Positions 12,795 through 23,609 of a DNA stretch of 64,000 nucleotides are shown here, in pieces. The stretch spans positions 51,740,722-51,804,721 of the forward strand of contig NC_056000.1 of NCBI RefSeq assembly GCF_018446385.1. Direction: 5' to 3'. The position numbers and the translations under genes were made by a program. Below the pieces are notes generated by a model. The model saw nothing but the letters and a program-made list of their open reading frames with translations. It made no database searches and was not told where the DNA came from. Positions within the stretch are counted from its first letter, which is position 1, and each line of letters opens with the position of its first letter. Origin of the DNA: Zingiber officinale (lineage: Eukaryota > Streptophyta > Magnoliopsida > Zingiberales > Zingiberaceae).

Positions 12795-13995
12795 AAATTA
12801 GCATTAAAGGCCGTCGAGCTCCGACGTTAAATATCGAGAGTCGCACCGGCGACTATAAACCCTCCGGCCGGAAGACCGTCGAGCTCCGACGTTAAAAATC
12901 GAGAGTCGCGCCGGCGACTATAAACCCCCCGGCCGGAAAACCGTCGAGCTCTGACGTTAAAAATCGAGAGTCGCGCCGGCGACTATAAACCCTCCGGCCG
13001 GAAGACCGTCGAGCTCCGACGTTAAATATCGAGAGTCACGCCGGCGACTATAAACCCTCCAGCCGGAAGACCGTCGAGCTCGGCGTTAAAATCGAGTCGT
13101 CTTGGCAACTATAAACCCCGGAAACCGTCGAGCTCCGACGTTAAATATCGAGTCGCGGTGACTATAAACCCTCCCGGGAGACCGTCAAGCTTCGGCGTTA
13201 AAAATCGAGAGTCGCGCCGACTATAAACCCTCCGGAAGACCGACGTTAAAATCAGAGTCGAGTCGGCGACTATAAACCCCTCGGCCGGAAGACCGTCGAG
13301 CTCCGACGTTAAAAATCGAGAGTCGGACCGGCGACTATAAACCCCCCGGCCGGAAGACCGTCGAGCTTCGACGTTAAATATCGAGAGTCGGACCGGCGAC
13401 TATAAACCCCCCCTCGCCAGAAGACCGTCGAGCTCCGACGTTAAATATCGAGAGTCGCGCCGGCGACTATAAACCCTCCGGCAGGATGACCGTCGAGCTC
13501 CGACGTTAAAAATCGAGAGTCGCGCCGGCGACTATAAACCCTCCGGCCGGAAGATCGTCGAGCTCCGACGTTAAATATCGAGAGTCGGACCGGCGACTAT
13601 AAACCCTCCGGCCGGAAGACCGTCGAGCTCCGACGTTAAAAATCGAGAGTCACGCCGGCGACTATAAACCCTCCGGCCGGAAGACCGTCAAGCTCCGACG
13701 TTAAAAATCGAGAGTCGCGCCGGGAGGGCCGAAAGACCGTTGAGCTCCGACGTTAAATATCGAGAGTCGCGCCGGCGACTATAAACCCTCCGGCCGGAAG
13801 ATCGTCGAGCTCCGACGTTAAAAATCGAGAGTCGCGTCGGCGACTATAAACCCTCCGGCCGAAAGACCGTCGAGCTCCGACGTTAAAAATCGAGAGTCGC
13901 GTCGGCGACTATAAACCCTCCGGTCGAAAGACCGTCGAGCTCCGACGTTAAAAATCGAGAGTCGCTCCGGCGACTATAAACCCTCCGGCCGAAAG
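12795..13995. repeat. 64-bp tandem array, ~18-19 units, in Tat element 1
   Basis: The unit carries CCGTCGAGCTCCGACGTTAA, then AATCGAGAGTCGCGCCGGCG, then ACTATAAACCCTCCGGCCGG. GTCGC..GCGAC and CCGGCCGG are self-complementary. Most units have an ACTATAAA core. Units at about 13080-13260 are shortened and one near 13720 is deleted. The array sits between the pol remnant and the 3' end of the antisense gene, as in element 2. Confidence 0.92.
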
Positions 13996-14359
13996 AAGAC
14001 AATAAAGAGGTAACTTTTTAAGTCATTTGGTCGATCGGTCAAGTAACCAAAAGTACTTCGTGAATGTCCGGCAAAAATCCTGTTTGCAAAACAGGATATA
14101 TTCAGCCGAGCGGACTAGCTATACAATATACTTCGTAAAAATCCCTTTCGAACACAAGAAAGGTGGGAGGAGAGACGAATAACGAGGAGAATTAAGGGAA
14201 TACGAACAACGGTAGTTGGTAATCCGAGCGGCCAGCACACATATTGATTAATAAATGAAAAAGCAAGCGAAAGGATAGCATTTAAGACATTAAGGCCGAG
14301 CGCCTGAATTACAAAAAAGGATAGTCTTTGGCCGAGCGGCCGAATTACATAAAAAGCTT
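13996..14359. other. Spacer between array and antisense gene, element 1
   Basis: This non-coding stretch contains several 'ccgagcgg' motifs. It presumably holds the 3' UTR of the antisense gene. No clear terminator or polyadenylation signal was identified. Confidence 0.4.
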
Positions 14360-16596
14360 CTATTCAAGGAAGTCATAAAGATCCTTTGGGATGTTGCCGA
14401 GGAGCGTCGCCTGGTCTTGGGCCGTGATGAGGAAGGAGTATGGAAGATGACCCATGTATTTCAAATAAGTGGTGGTGGCAATCATAGCCAGATCGAAGGT
14501 TGTGTACATCCGTTCGCAGACTTTCACCGTGAACTCTTCCGAACGGATGTAATTCAGCGTTAGGGCTGCGACTCGGCCAGGCTCAGCCTCTTGATATTCT
14601 TTAAAGGCCGCTTGGGAGGCTGCGAGGGACTCCTGCAGAGTTTTCAGTTCGTCCTTATGCTTAATTGCCTCGGCCGAGCGGCTTGCCTTCTCGTCGTCTA
14701 GTTGTTCCATCAACTCTTTGACTCGCTGCTCCAGGCCCCGAGCTTCGACATTATTCTTCTCCAGATCGGAGATAGTTGCCTTCTTCCGCTCGGTCGCCAG
14801 GCTTATTTTTCAGTCAAGTGATTTGACCTGTCGATCGAGCTCGGACAGAGTATGTGCCTGGTCGGCCGTTTTCTTTTGCTCCGCCGCCAGCAAAGCTTGG
14901 GTCTTTTTGAGCTCTTTCTGCAGCTCGGCGTAAGAGGGGCCTTGGGAGCCGACCGGGCCACCAGAAGCCTTCAACCTCTTTAGCTCCTCGTCCACCATAG
15001 CCAGACGATTGGAGACAGCGATCTCCTCCACCCATCTCTGGAACAAGCATGATTGTTAATAGCCGATCGGAAAGAATGCAAAAAGGACTTTAGAGAACAC
15101 GCTTACCCCAGTGGCCTACTGTAAGTGGTTGTTGGCCAGATTGCTGAGCGGAATCATCGCCACGCGCGCCCGAGCGTCGGCCCATATTTCGGCTAGAGGC
15201 CCCTTCAAGGTGATCGTGTGCTCGGGCGCGATAGGCCGATCGACTTTGGGCATTAATTCCTCAGTAGGGAGATGCAGGGACACCCGGACGGTGCGGCGCC
15301 GACCAGGGGTCGTCTGGGTGGAAGCCGGAGAAGGATCGGAAGCCGGCGCAGAGAACTGGGACAAAATCGTTGAACGCTGGACTTGGCGGGGAGCGGGCGG
15401 AAGGACGTTGACGGGTATGCCTCCAAGGGGTCCGCCGACGCGCCCAATTGCGATGGGGTCCGATCGGACGATATCGCCTCTACCGTTGGAGCTTTCCCTC
15501 GAGAATCAGCGATGGTCCGCTCGGATGGATGGACCGCAGATGTAGCCGAGCGGAGTGGTGTTTTCGTGCGGCGCCGCTTTTGTCGGTGGGGTCGCTCTTC
15601 CTCTTGAGCCGAGCGGACCTCCCGGACGGAAGGCTCTCGACTAGCAGTTATGCCAGCCGCTGGCTCCAGGAGAGAAGCTTGAGCGGCCGACTCCCCAGCA
15701 TTTGTCTCGCTCTCTCTTTCGTTAGAGCCGACCGGCTGGATGCCAAGCGTCTCCATCTCTTTGTCCGCCGCGGCCTCGAGCGTCGTCGCCTTCCTTTTCA
15801 AAATTCCAGCCATCACCGACTCCATGATAATGTTCGCTGCAAAGGAAAAAGAAGAAAATCAGTTAGCAATTAAGGCGAAGGTACAAGTAAGATTCTTACC
15901 GAAGCCGCTCGGGAGGGGGGTCCTGATAGGACTCAGTCCAAATATGTACATCACCCCTTCTGGCAGGAACTTAGTGATGTCAAACTTCAGACCGGCTAGC
16001 ATGTTGAAGGCATGAAGATAGTCCAGCCGGGTCTTGAACCTTTTGAGTTCTGGGGAAAGAGGATGTCCGACCTGCCATTGGGTTCGGAAGGGGGCCCGCT
16101 CGGGAAGGCGAATATAAAAGTAAAATTCTTTCCAATGCTTATTGGAAGAGGGTAGTTTATTGAAGAAAACTAAACCGGGCCGAGCCTGGAACATGTAAGT
16201 GCCCAGCTCGGACTGTTTAGGGTAGTAGAAATAGTAGAATACCTCCGGTCGGAGAGGAATGTTGTGGATTTTTAATAGGACGACAACGCCGCATAGAAGG
16301 CGGAAAGTGTTGGGAACTAGGCTTCCGAGTGGAATGCCGAAAAAATTGCAAACGTCGATGATAAAGGGATGAATTGGAAGTCGTAGACCAGCTGTGAACT
16401 GGTCGCGAAAAACACAAAAGGCTCCGCGCGGCGGTTTGTGTGGCCGAGCGGAGGGAGTGGGTAAGATAATTTCGAGGTCGGAAGGGATGTCAAAACTATT
16501 TATCAGGATGTCGGCGTCGCGCCGATCGAAGCGCAACTCCATGGTGGTGTACCACGGGCCGAGGGCTTGGTCTTGAGGCTGAGAGGAACTAGCCAT
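14360..16596 (-). pseudogene. Antisense gene of Tat element 1, Transposase_28 (PF04195)-like, 3 exons
   Basis: The three exons are 15900-16596 (697 nt, 232 codons), 15107-15836 and 14360-15037. The 63-nt and 69-nt introns have GT-AG ends (TTCG|GTAAGA, TTTGCAG|CG, GGG|GTAAGC, TTCCAG|AG). Exon 1 encodes the globular domain often labelled 'putative gypsy type transposon', with landmarks FFGIPLGSLVPN, YYFYYPKQSELG, SSNKHWKEFYFYIR and MYIFGLSP. Exon 2 is a basic, low-complexity region with a conserved end (PEHTITLKGPLAEIWADAR). Exon 3 is a coiled coil starting WVEEIAVSNRLA. Damage is a frame change within exon 2, a TAG near 15118 and a TGA near 14811; exon 3 is otherwise open for 226 codons. The function of this protein family is unknown. 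Confidence 0.82.
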
Positions 16597-16871
16597 TGTC
16601 CGAACGGACGAAACCAAAAAAGGCGAAAAAAGGTGGAGGATAAAAGAAAGAAGATGGCAAACAAAACAGCGGCCAGAGAACCCAAACTAGACAAAAAAAA
16701 CACAAGATTAACGGAGAGGAAAGGAAGGAGAACCTTACAAAAAGAAGGAGGATCGATGAAGAACGAGGAATCGCCGGAAAAAGAGAACTGAAGCTGCCAG
16801 AGCACTGAAACACTGAAGGAAGCTTCTGGTACGCGATAGCAGAAATGCGGCGAAGGAGGAGAAGACGAAGG

Positions 16872-16878
16872 ATTTATA
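16872..16878 (-). promoter_or_regulatory. Putative TATA box of antisense gene, element 1
   Basis: On the minus strand CCCTATAAATCC lies about 280 bp upstream of the antisense ATG. Element 2 has GATATAAGACC at a matching place (29595-29602). The promoter is inferred from position and conservation. Confidence 0.5.
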
Positions 16879-17250
16879 GGGTTGAGCCCGAGCGGCCTCC
16901 ACCGTTAGATTCAGGTCGCGAGAACCGGAGCACACATCGCGCCGTCCATTTCGAACTAAGGCGGTCCCATCGAAGGTAACGCCGCCGCCGTACACTGACG
17001 GCATCAGGGGTGCCACGTGGCATTCCATCACGGGAGAGCATTTAATAAACGCCTTATCGAGGCACAGAGCGCGTGCTCGCCCCTAATGACGGAGATTGGT
17101 GCAAATTCCGAGGAGATCCGAGAGAGGGTGGTGTTGACTGAGGCCGTACTTATCTCCACACAGGCCGAGTGGACGATGGTCTCTTGGAAGCGTCGCTCGA
17201 CACAACGGGCGTCCAGTCAGTCGGACTAATCGCCTCCTTCGACTAGACTT

Positions 17251-17264
17251 GAAGGGGAGGCAAG
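17251..17264 (+). other. Polypurine tract of Tat element 1
   Basis: GAAGGGGAGGCAAG lies directly before the 3' LTR start TGATCTGG, matching GAGGAAGGCAAG|TGATCCGG in element 2. Confidence 0.7.
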
Positions 17265-18058
17265 TGATCTGGCGGTAAGAGCAGGGGACCCCCTTTGAGG
17301 GAAGTCAACGCCACGTGGAGGTCAAAGGTCAAATGGCCGATCGGGAAAGGGGGACCGACTAGCCGAATGGGGTCTAAGAAGAAGCAACGGCAACCCGACG
17401 GGGAGTCGGGTCTCCGACGCTCATGGTGAATAGAGTCGTCTGGCCGAGCGGGTAGCCCGCTCGGCCGAGGCTTGAAGCGTCGATACTGTAAAGGAACCGT
17501 TTGAGCCAAGCACCCGGTTGAACCGATACCTACGTCCGGTCGGATCGATGCTTGTCGAGCGGATGGATACTCGGCTCGAGGAAAAAGAGGACTAAGGCAG
17601 AGGGAACATTGGAGAACATCTTTTTCTGACAGCAGGCATGTTCGATGATCAGGCCATACGCAGAGTCGTACAACGGAAGGTTCTGCTGTCCCATCGGAGA
17701 GGTGATCAGACTGTAGCAGTATGGTGTCAGGCATGTTCCTCTGACAAGCCCATACTACGGTATGGGAAACGACACGGGTACACCTCGGTAAGTCTGCGCA
17801 AGCCTCCCCACAGCTCTATATAAGAGCCCTCATACTTCGACGAAGGTAGGCGATCACGCAATCTTGGACCTTCGAAGCCACTTCCTTAGTTTCCTCTTGC
17901 CTGACTTGAGCGTCGGAGGGTCGTCGCCGGGAACCCCTCCCGGCCCGACTTCTTTGTAGGTTCGCCAGAGCTCTATACGGCCGGTCAGAGATCCACGTCA
18001 TCAGTTCGGAGAGTGCCACTTGCCTAGCGTCCATCGATTCAGCGTCCGGACAGGATCA
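17265..18058 (+). repeat. 3' LTR of Tat element 1 (complete, ~794 bp)
   Basis: It starts TGATCTGGCGG and ends GGACAGGATCA. A TATA motif lies at about 17818. Bases 17484-18058 match the 5' LTR copy, and the start matches the LTR start of element 2, which sets the true left boundary. Confidence 0.85.
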
Positions 18059-19476
18059 GAGCTAATTCAAACTTCAAAGACTCAATTCTATTAAAATCAT
18101 CACCAGTAATTATCATATTATCCATATATAAAGACAAAAGTATATGGCCTACACGCGTACACTTGACAAATAAAGCTAAATAATGATTACTGGGATGAAA
18201 GCCAAGCGAGGTAATCACCGTGGAGAACTTCGCAAACTAAGCACGTGGTGCTTGTTTGAGTCCCCGCATAGAGAGCTTTGCAGAGCCTACAAACTTCACT
18301 AAATCAGTGAATAACTCCCGGATGAGGCACTATATATACTTCTTATTGAAGATCATCATTCAAGAAAACATTCTTGATATTCATCTGAGATATTTTCCAT
18401 TGATGAACAAATGCAACGACAATTAACATACAAACAGTGGTCATTTTAGCAACAGAAGTAAAAAATTTCTCATAATCCATGTCATACTCGTGAGAGTAAC
18501 CTTTAGCAATAAGACAAGCTTTGTACCATTCAACAGAACCATTAGATTTAATTTTGATCTTATGGACCCAACAAAAACCAATGGTGTGTTTACCTAGTGG
18601 CAAAGGTACCAAATTCCAAGTATGAGTATGGTGTAGAGCAATTAATTTCTCGTCCATAACATTCTACCAACAACTTCTCTATAGGACAAAGGCTTAGAAA
18701 GATGATGAATAGAGGTAGCAAAATAAGCAAAGGAAGTAGAATAACAAGAATAAACAAAATCAGGTAGTTTAGTAGACTTACGAGGACGTGTAGACTGACG
18801 AATAGGATTGTCCATAATCTCTCAAGGTGATGAAACAGTCGCAGGAGGTGGAGGTGGAGGAGATGTCTCGAGAATACTAGAATCAGTGAAGTCTTCATAT
18901 GGAAGAGTAGCTGTGGGGGAGGCTTCGTCGGTGTTAGTATTGAAGGGATCCATACGAATAAGATCTGTATGAGTCATGTCATGTGGTAGAAGAGGTATGG
19001 AGAAGAAAGAAATATGCTCAAGAAATATAATATGACGAGAGACATATAATTTTTTACTAACTAGATCAAAATAACAATATCCCTTTTGACTAGAACCATA
19101 ACCAAGGAAGACACACAAAGCAGATGTAGAGGACAACTTATCACACACGATGTGTGGTCGGAGAACAAAATAGGTACAACCAAAAACACGTAAAGAGAAA
19201 TAATCAGGAGCACCACCATACAATTTTTGAAAAGGAGACAAACCTGAATTGTGAGAAGTTGGAATCCTATTAATTACATGAGTAGCAATAAGAACTGCTT
19301 ATCCTTAAAAAAATACTTGGAACATCTGTAGACAATAAGAATGAATGGGCTGTCTCAACAAGATGTCTATGCTTTCTCTCTACAACCATATTCTGTTCAG
19401 GTGTTTCTCGACACGAGGTTTACTGTATAGTATCTTTTGATGCAAGTAAATGAGACAAAATATTGGAAGTGTACTG
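18059..19476 (-). pseudogene. Copia element A remnant: integrase and reverse transcriptase, minus strand
   Basis: Reading leftward from 19476, the sequence encodes the integrase end (about 19240-19476, TPEQN and VVERKHRHLVETAHSFLL), the integrase tail (18822-19241, with RVFGCTYFVLRPH and CVFLGYGSSQKGY), then a stop-broken linker. Reverse transcriptase follows (18343-18657, with GYSHEYDMDYEKFF) and ends near a YMDNMIITGDD catalytic region at about 18100, where Tat element 1 begins. The integrase-before-RT order identifies Ty1/copia. The rest of RT and RNase H are missing. The N-terminal side of integrase is cut at 19477 by the SIRE-like LTR. Confidence 0.8.
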
Positions 19477-20031
19477 TGTAGGATCAGAAATTCACTAGAG
19501 GGAGGGGTGAATAGCGATCGTTGAAAATTTGATTTAAACCTAAGTTACGCAGGGGAAAATGGAAGCAAAAAAATAATTCTAACACAAGTTGTTTTTACTT
19601 GATTCAGAGCCTTCAACGACTTCTACTCCAAGTCCTACACTCGTTGAGTGCTTTCGTTGGACAATTCACTAATAGTTTGAAATGGTTATACATTTCAAGT
19701 AAGAGAACTATAAAACAGTGTTACTGACAACAAAAGAAAAGGATCTTGATCGCCGGTTGTCGGAGGAGCTTTTTAACATCACAGGAGCCTTTTTGGAGCA
19801 CCGAGCAGAAGAGAAAGTCGTGGCAGTTGTTTTTTTTAAGCTTCTGGTTGAAGACCTTTTAAATAGGTCTATTTTGGACGTCTGAAACCTCTCCGGGCGC
19901 CTGGACCACGTGCACGACCAACCAGCGCACTCCACATTAGATCATTTTTCGGGTCCAGGCACATGGGCACCCTTGGCCCTGTACGGGCGAGCCTGGTCCA
20001 GGCTCCCAGATTCCTTCCGGACGCTCAGACC
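19477..20031 (-). mobile_element. SIRE-like copia LTR, minus strand, left piece
   Basis: The sequence begins TGTAGGATCAGAAATTC, followed by 'gagggaggggtgaatag', the reverse complement of the 3' end style of SIRE-type LTRs (compare 'attcacccccc' at 35011). It also holds GGGCGCC-type motifs near 19890-20030. The LTR is split by the hAT-type element and continues at 31066. No internal region is attached, so it is a solo LTR or fragment. Confidence 0.65.
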
Positions 20032-20156
20032 TAGGGGTGTAATCGAGCCGAGCCGAGCCGAACTCTTGGATATTTGAGTTTAGCTCGTTTATAATCAAGT
20101 CGAGCTCGAGTTTTATTTAACAAATATATTCATGGCTCACGAGCTTTTATGGAGCC

Positions 20157-20835
20157 TGATCCGGTGGTAAAAATCCGGAACCCCATAAGGAGTCAACGTT
20201 GAGGGGAGGTCAAAGGGTCCAGTGGCTCGCCGGAAAAGGGCGAGCCGACCGGACTCAGAAGAAAGGGAAATCTGATAGTAAAAGGCACCCTGGTAGGGAC
20301 CAGGGGTCCGACGCTCAAATAAAGAGTGCGTAATGACCGAGCGGAAGGAGGTGCCGCCCGGACGGCGCAAAGAATCAAGGCCGTCCGGACGACGTTCATC
20401 GCCCGCCCGGCAGGCCGGGCACCCCAGTCAGACGGTGGGTAAAAGACGGGGACATCTTCTGACAGCCGTCAAGTCGTATGGCTGTGCTATACTTCTAGTC
20501 TGACAACGGGTGGTCCTGTCGTCCCATCAAAGAACATGCGCGGACTGTGGCAGCATGGTGTCAGGTAAGCTCTCTGACAAGTGCATACCGTGGTATGGAT
20601 TGCTGACACGTACGCACCTCGGTGGGCGTGCATCAGTTCCTTCTCCGTCCTATATAAAGAGGCTATTACTTCACCAAAGGTACGCATAATACAAATTTGG
20701 CAGCCACTTTCTCCACCACTTACCTGACTAGAGCCGTCGCCGGGCACCCCCGGCTCGGTTTTGTTGCAGTTCGGAGCACTCGAGGATCCAGAAGGAGCGC
20801 CACGTGCCCAGCGTCTCTTGGTTCGACGAGGATCA
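20157..20835 (+). repeat. 5' LTR of Tat element 2
   Basis: It runs from TGATCCGG to GAGGATCA, with TATA motif TATATAAAG at 20651. It closely matches 30003-30689. It has a 19-bp block at about 20458-20476 that the 3' LTR lacks, and several small deletions near 20735-20830. Confidence 0.92.
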
Positions 20836-20855
20836 AATTGGCGCCGTATGTGGGA
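20836..20855 (+). other. Primer-binding-like site, Tat element 2
   Basis: AATTGGCGCCGTATGTGGGA follows the 5' LTR. TGGCGCC directly after the LTR is a common gypsy primer-binding motif, though I cannot name the tRNA with certainty. Confidence 0.6.
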
Positions 20856-20879
20856 GCTCCTGCATTCGAACAAGAACAA

Positions 20880-22240
20880 TGGGCGAGCGGGACGACAACA
20901 CACGGTGGCGCTTTCAGCAAGAACTCGGCCCTGGTCGAGATGAGGGGCAAAACTCATGGAGCAAAACAAAAGCATCCGGGCGGAGCAACAAGCAACATCT
21001 GCGTCGGTGGCCGAGCACCTCCAACCACCGTCGCATTCCATCGGGCCTTATTTCGCACTCCTGAAGCCATACCACCGAAGAGATAGAGGATCTTCCTCGG
21101 ATGAAATGCCAAGGCGGGATGACAGAAAAGCTCCCCAGCGGACTCCTCCCGAGCGGATCAATCGCCAATTTTGGAGGCTATCCTACGAGACCCTCTGCCC
21201 AAGCACTACGTGCCTCCGACGATCGGCGAATACAATGGAACAACAGACCCGGATGATCATGGGTAAGTTCGATATCTGACCACGCTCCATCGATTACAGA
21301 TGGAGTAAAGTGTAAGTCTTCCTTACCACCCTCTGGGATCGGCTCAGCGGTGGTTTCGGAGGTTCTTGGACGGATCCATCACGAGCTTCAAGGAATTCGA
21401 ACGGCCTTCCTCCACCACTTCGCCAGTGGTCGGCGTTATCAAAAGACAAGTGTCAGATATTCGCCATCAAGCAAGAGCCAGAGAATCGCTTGAGGTTATA
21501 TTCAGCGATTCAACCAAGTGGCGATGGATATCCCCACCACATCGGAGGCGATGATGAATGCCTTCACGCAAGGCCTTGTGGATGGGGACTTCTTCCGCTC
21601 ATCCGAAAGCCGCCCGAGATTATGATCACATGCTACATCGGGCCAACGAATATATAAATGTGGAAGAAGCGCAAGCCGCTTCGGAAAAAGGAAACCGAGC
21701 GGAAGCACACACTGCTCATCAGCCGCCCACAGGACCGAGGGCCGAAGCAATTCGATCCTCACGCCGGATCGCACGTATAAGAAGTGGCTGCCTCAAGCCA
21801 AAGAAGAGGTGGACCCCTATGTTCTACACCACCGGACGGACACGCACAACACGAGGGATTGTCGAAGCCTTCCTTTGTGTCCAATCTGTTCCGGGAAAGC
21901 GACGAGTCGCCTCCCATCGACGGAGGCGTGGGACTCATGGTGGCCGGACCCGCACCAGGGGCGACATCACAGACACCCGATCGGCACCGATCTCCGAGGC
22001 GGGAGAATCGCCGGGCGTCCAGAGAACGATCACGGCCGTCCGCTCGGGAGGAGGAAAATAGGAGCAATACTTCCCGGGGCGAGATCAACGTTATTGCTGG
22101 TGGGCGGACCGGAGGAGACTCCAACCGAGCCGGAAAGGCGGGCGTCCGACGGTTGGAGATCCATGCAGCCAAGAGCGGGCAAGTGGACCGGAAATCACTT
22201 TCGGACCGGGGACTTAGAAGGAGTAGAAGTGCCCCACGAC
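20880..22240 (+). pseudogene. gag pseudogene, Tat element 2
   Basis: The gag reading frame starts at the ATG near 20880. Pieces are recognisable in shifting frames: a 'PTIGEYNGTTDPDDHM' motif near 21215-21265, a capsid stretch near 21440-21640 (RKPPEI, RANEYINVEEAQAA) and an RNA-binding arginine-rich stretch near 21950-22100. Frames change at least four times, so no full Gag can be made from this copy. Confidence 0.7.
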
Positions 22241-22450
22241 GGCGCTCTCATTAAAGCGGTAATAGCAAATTACACCATTCACCGCATATTTGACACAGGG
22301 GGCTCGGTCAACATCATATTCAAGAAGGAGTTCGATCAGTGCAAATTGATCGAGCCGAGCCGCCCATGACGACCCGCTCTCGGGTTTACGGAAGTTCACC
22401 GGTCGGACAAATCCGGGCCACCTCACTGGGAGAAGAGCCGCTCGGAGGAC
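22240..22450 (+). pseudogene. Retroviral-type aspartic protease fragment
   Basis: The motif FDTGGSVNIIF (DTGGS at 22292-22306) is the aspartic protease active site of Tat-type gypsy polyproteins. It normally cuts Gag-Pol. A TGA follows about 20 codons later and the frame shifts. Confidence 0.75.
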
Positions 22451-22699
22451 CAGGACAATAAACTTCGTGGTGGTCGACTCTCCCTCATCCTACAACATCA
22501 TTTTGGGACGACCGGCGCTCGGCGAATTCCGAGCGGTTGTCTCAACCTTCCACCGAAGATAAAGTTCCCGTGGAGGACAAAGTAGGAGAAGTGCGGGGAT
22601 CAGCTAGCAACTCGGCGGTGCTATATAGAGATGATCCGGCAGAAGCTTGTTCCGCTCGGAAGGCGCCCCGAATTGAGGTACACGCCATAACAGAAACCT

Positions 22700-23600
22700 C
22701 CTGCTTTAATTTATGATGAAAAGGAGGAAGTCCAGATCCATCCGACCCGATCGGAGGCCACGACTTTTATCGCCTCCGATCCGGAGGAGGAGAAGGCGAT
22801 TCAATGCCTCCAACGAAATCATGATGTCTTCGTCTGGTCGACACATGAGTTACCTGGAATTTCGCCGAGCCTAGCGCAGCATGAATTGCATGTCCGGCCG
22901 GACGCTTGGCCATGAAGCAGAGAAAAAGGGACTTCAGGCCGAGCGGAATGCCATTATCCGGCGGAGGTGGAAAAACTTCGAGGTGCAGTTCCCGAGCTGG
23001 CTGGCCAACGTAGTCTTGGTCTCCAAGCCGGGCGGCAAGTGGAGGGTCTGCGTCGACTTTCGAGATTTAAACAAGGCATGCCCCAAATTTTTCTCTTCCC
23101 CGGATAGATCATTTGGTGGACTCTACGGCCGTAATTTGCATGCTTGACGCCTACCAAGGATATCATCAAGTGCTGCTCGCAAGATCAAGAATAGTAACGG
23201 CTGACAGCACATATTGTTACAATGTGATGCCGTTCGGATTGAAGAATCGGAGCCACCTATCAACGCTTGATGAACAAGGTGTTCAAGGAGCGGATCGGCG
23301 GAATCTGGAAGTTTATGTGGACGACATTCTTATCAAATCCGTCCGAGCGGCCGATCTTTTCAAGGATATGGAAGAAACCTTCCGAACGCTGAAATATGGA
23401 GTCAAGCTAAATCCCCAAAAGTGCCTGTTCGAGCCAAAGGAGGCGTTTCTTGGGGTACATAGTGACCGGGGAATCAAGCAAATCCCCAAGGTTAAAAGCG
23501 AGACATGCCGCCCCAAATACAAGAGAAGTGCAAAGGTTGCCGGTCGGATAACTGCTTTATCCAGATTCATCTCGACCGAGCCCCCATTCTTCAGGATCCT
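22700..23600 (+). pseudogene. Gypsy reverse transcriptase, frame-broken
   Basis: Motifs in order are VVLVSKPGGKWRVCVDFRDL (near 23005-23065), ICMLDAYQGYHQVLL (near 23134), YCYNVMPFGLKN (near 23211) and the catalytic YVDD (23314-23325), followed by KLNPQKCLFEPKEAFLG. Frame changes near 23095 and 23250, and a short gap before the thumb, inactivate it. Confidence 0.85.
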
Positions 23601-23609
23601 GCGCAAGGC

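Larger units (their letters stand above)
11631..18058 (+). mobile_element. Tat-lineage Ty3/gypsy element 1, internally deleted
   Basis: The order is 5'-truncated LTR (11631-12206), primer-binding-like site, gag start fused to the integrase tail (12252-12680), tandem array (12795-13995), antisense gene (14360-16596), polypurine tract (17251-17264) and 3' LTR (17265-18058). The antisense gene between pol and the 3' LTR, and the homology to element 2 with its second RNase H, place it in the Tat lineage. About 4.5 kb of gag-pol is missing relative to element 2. No target duplication is found: the left boundary lies inside the LTR, and the right flank is copia reverse transcriptase sequence that does not continue on the left. 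Confidence 0.85.

Noticed and set aside
12795-13995. CRISPR-like regular repeat array
   Set aside because: The repeat units are contiguous with no unique spacers, in a plant retrotransposon; it is a satellite-like tandem array.
20487-21168. Several open frames on both strands over the 5' LTR of Tat element 2
   Set aside because: GC-rich non-coding LTR and leader. The same sequence in the 3' LTR gives different, broken frames.
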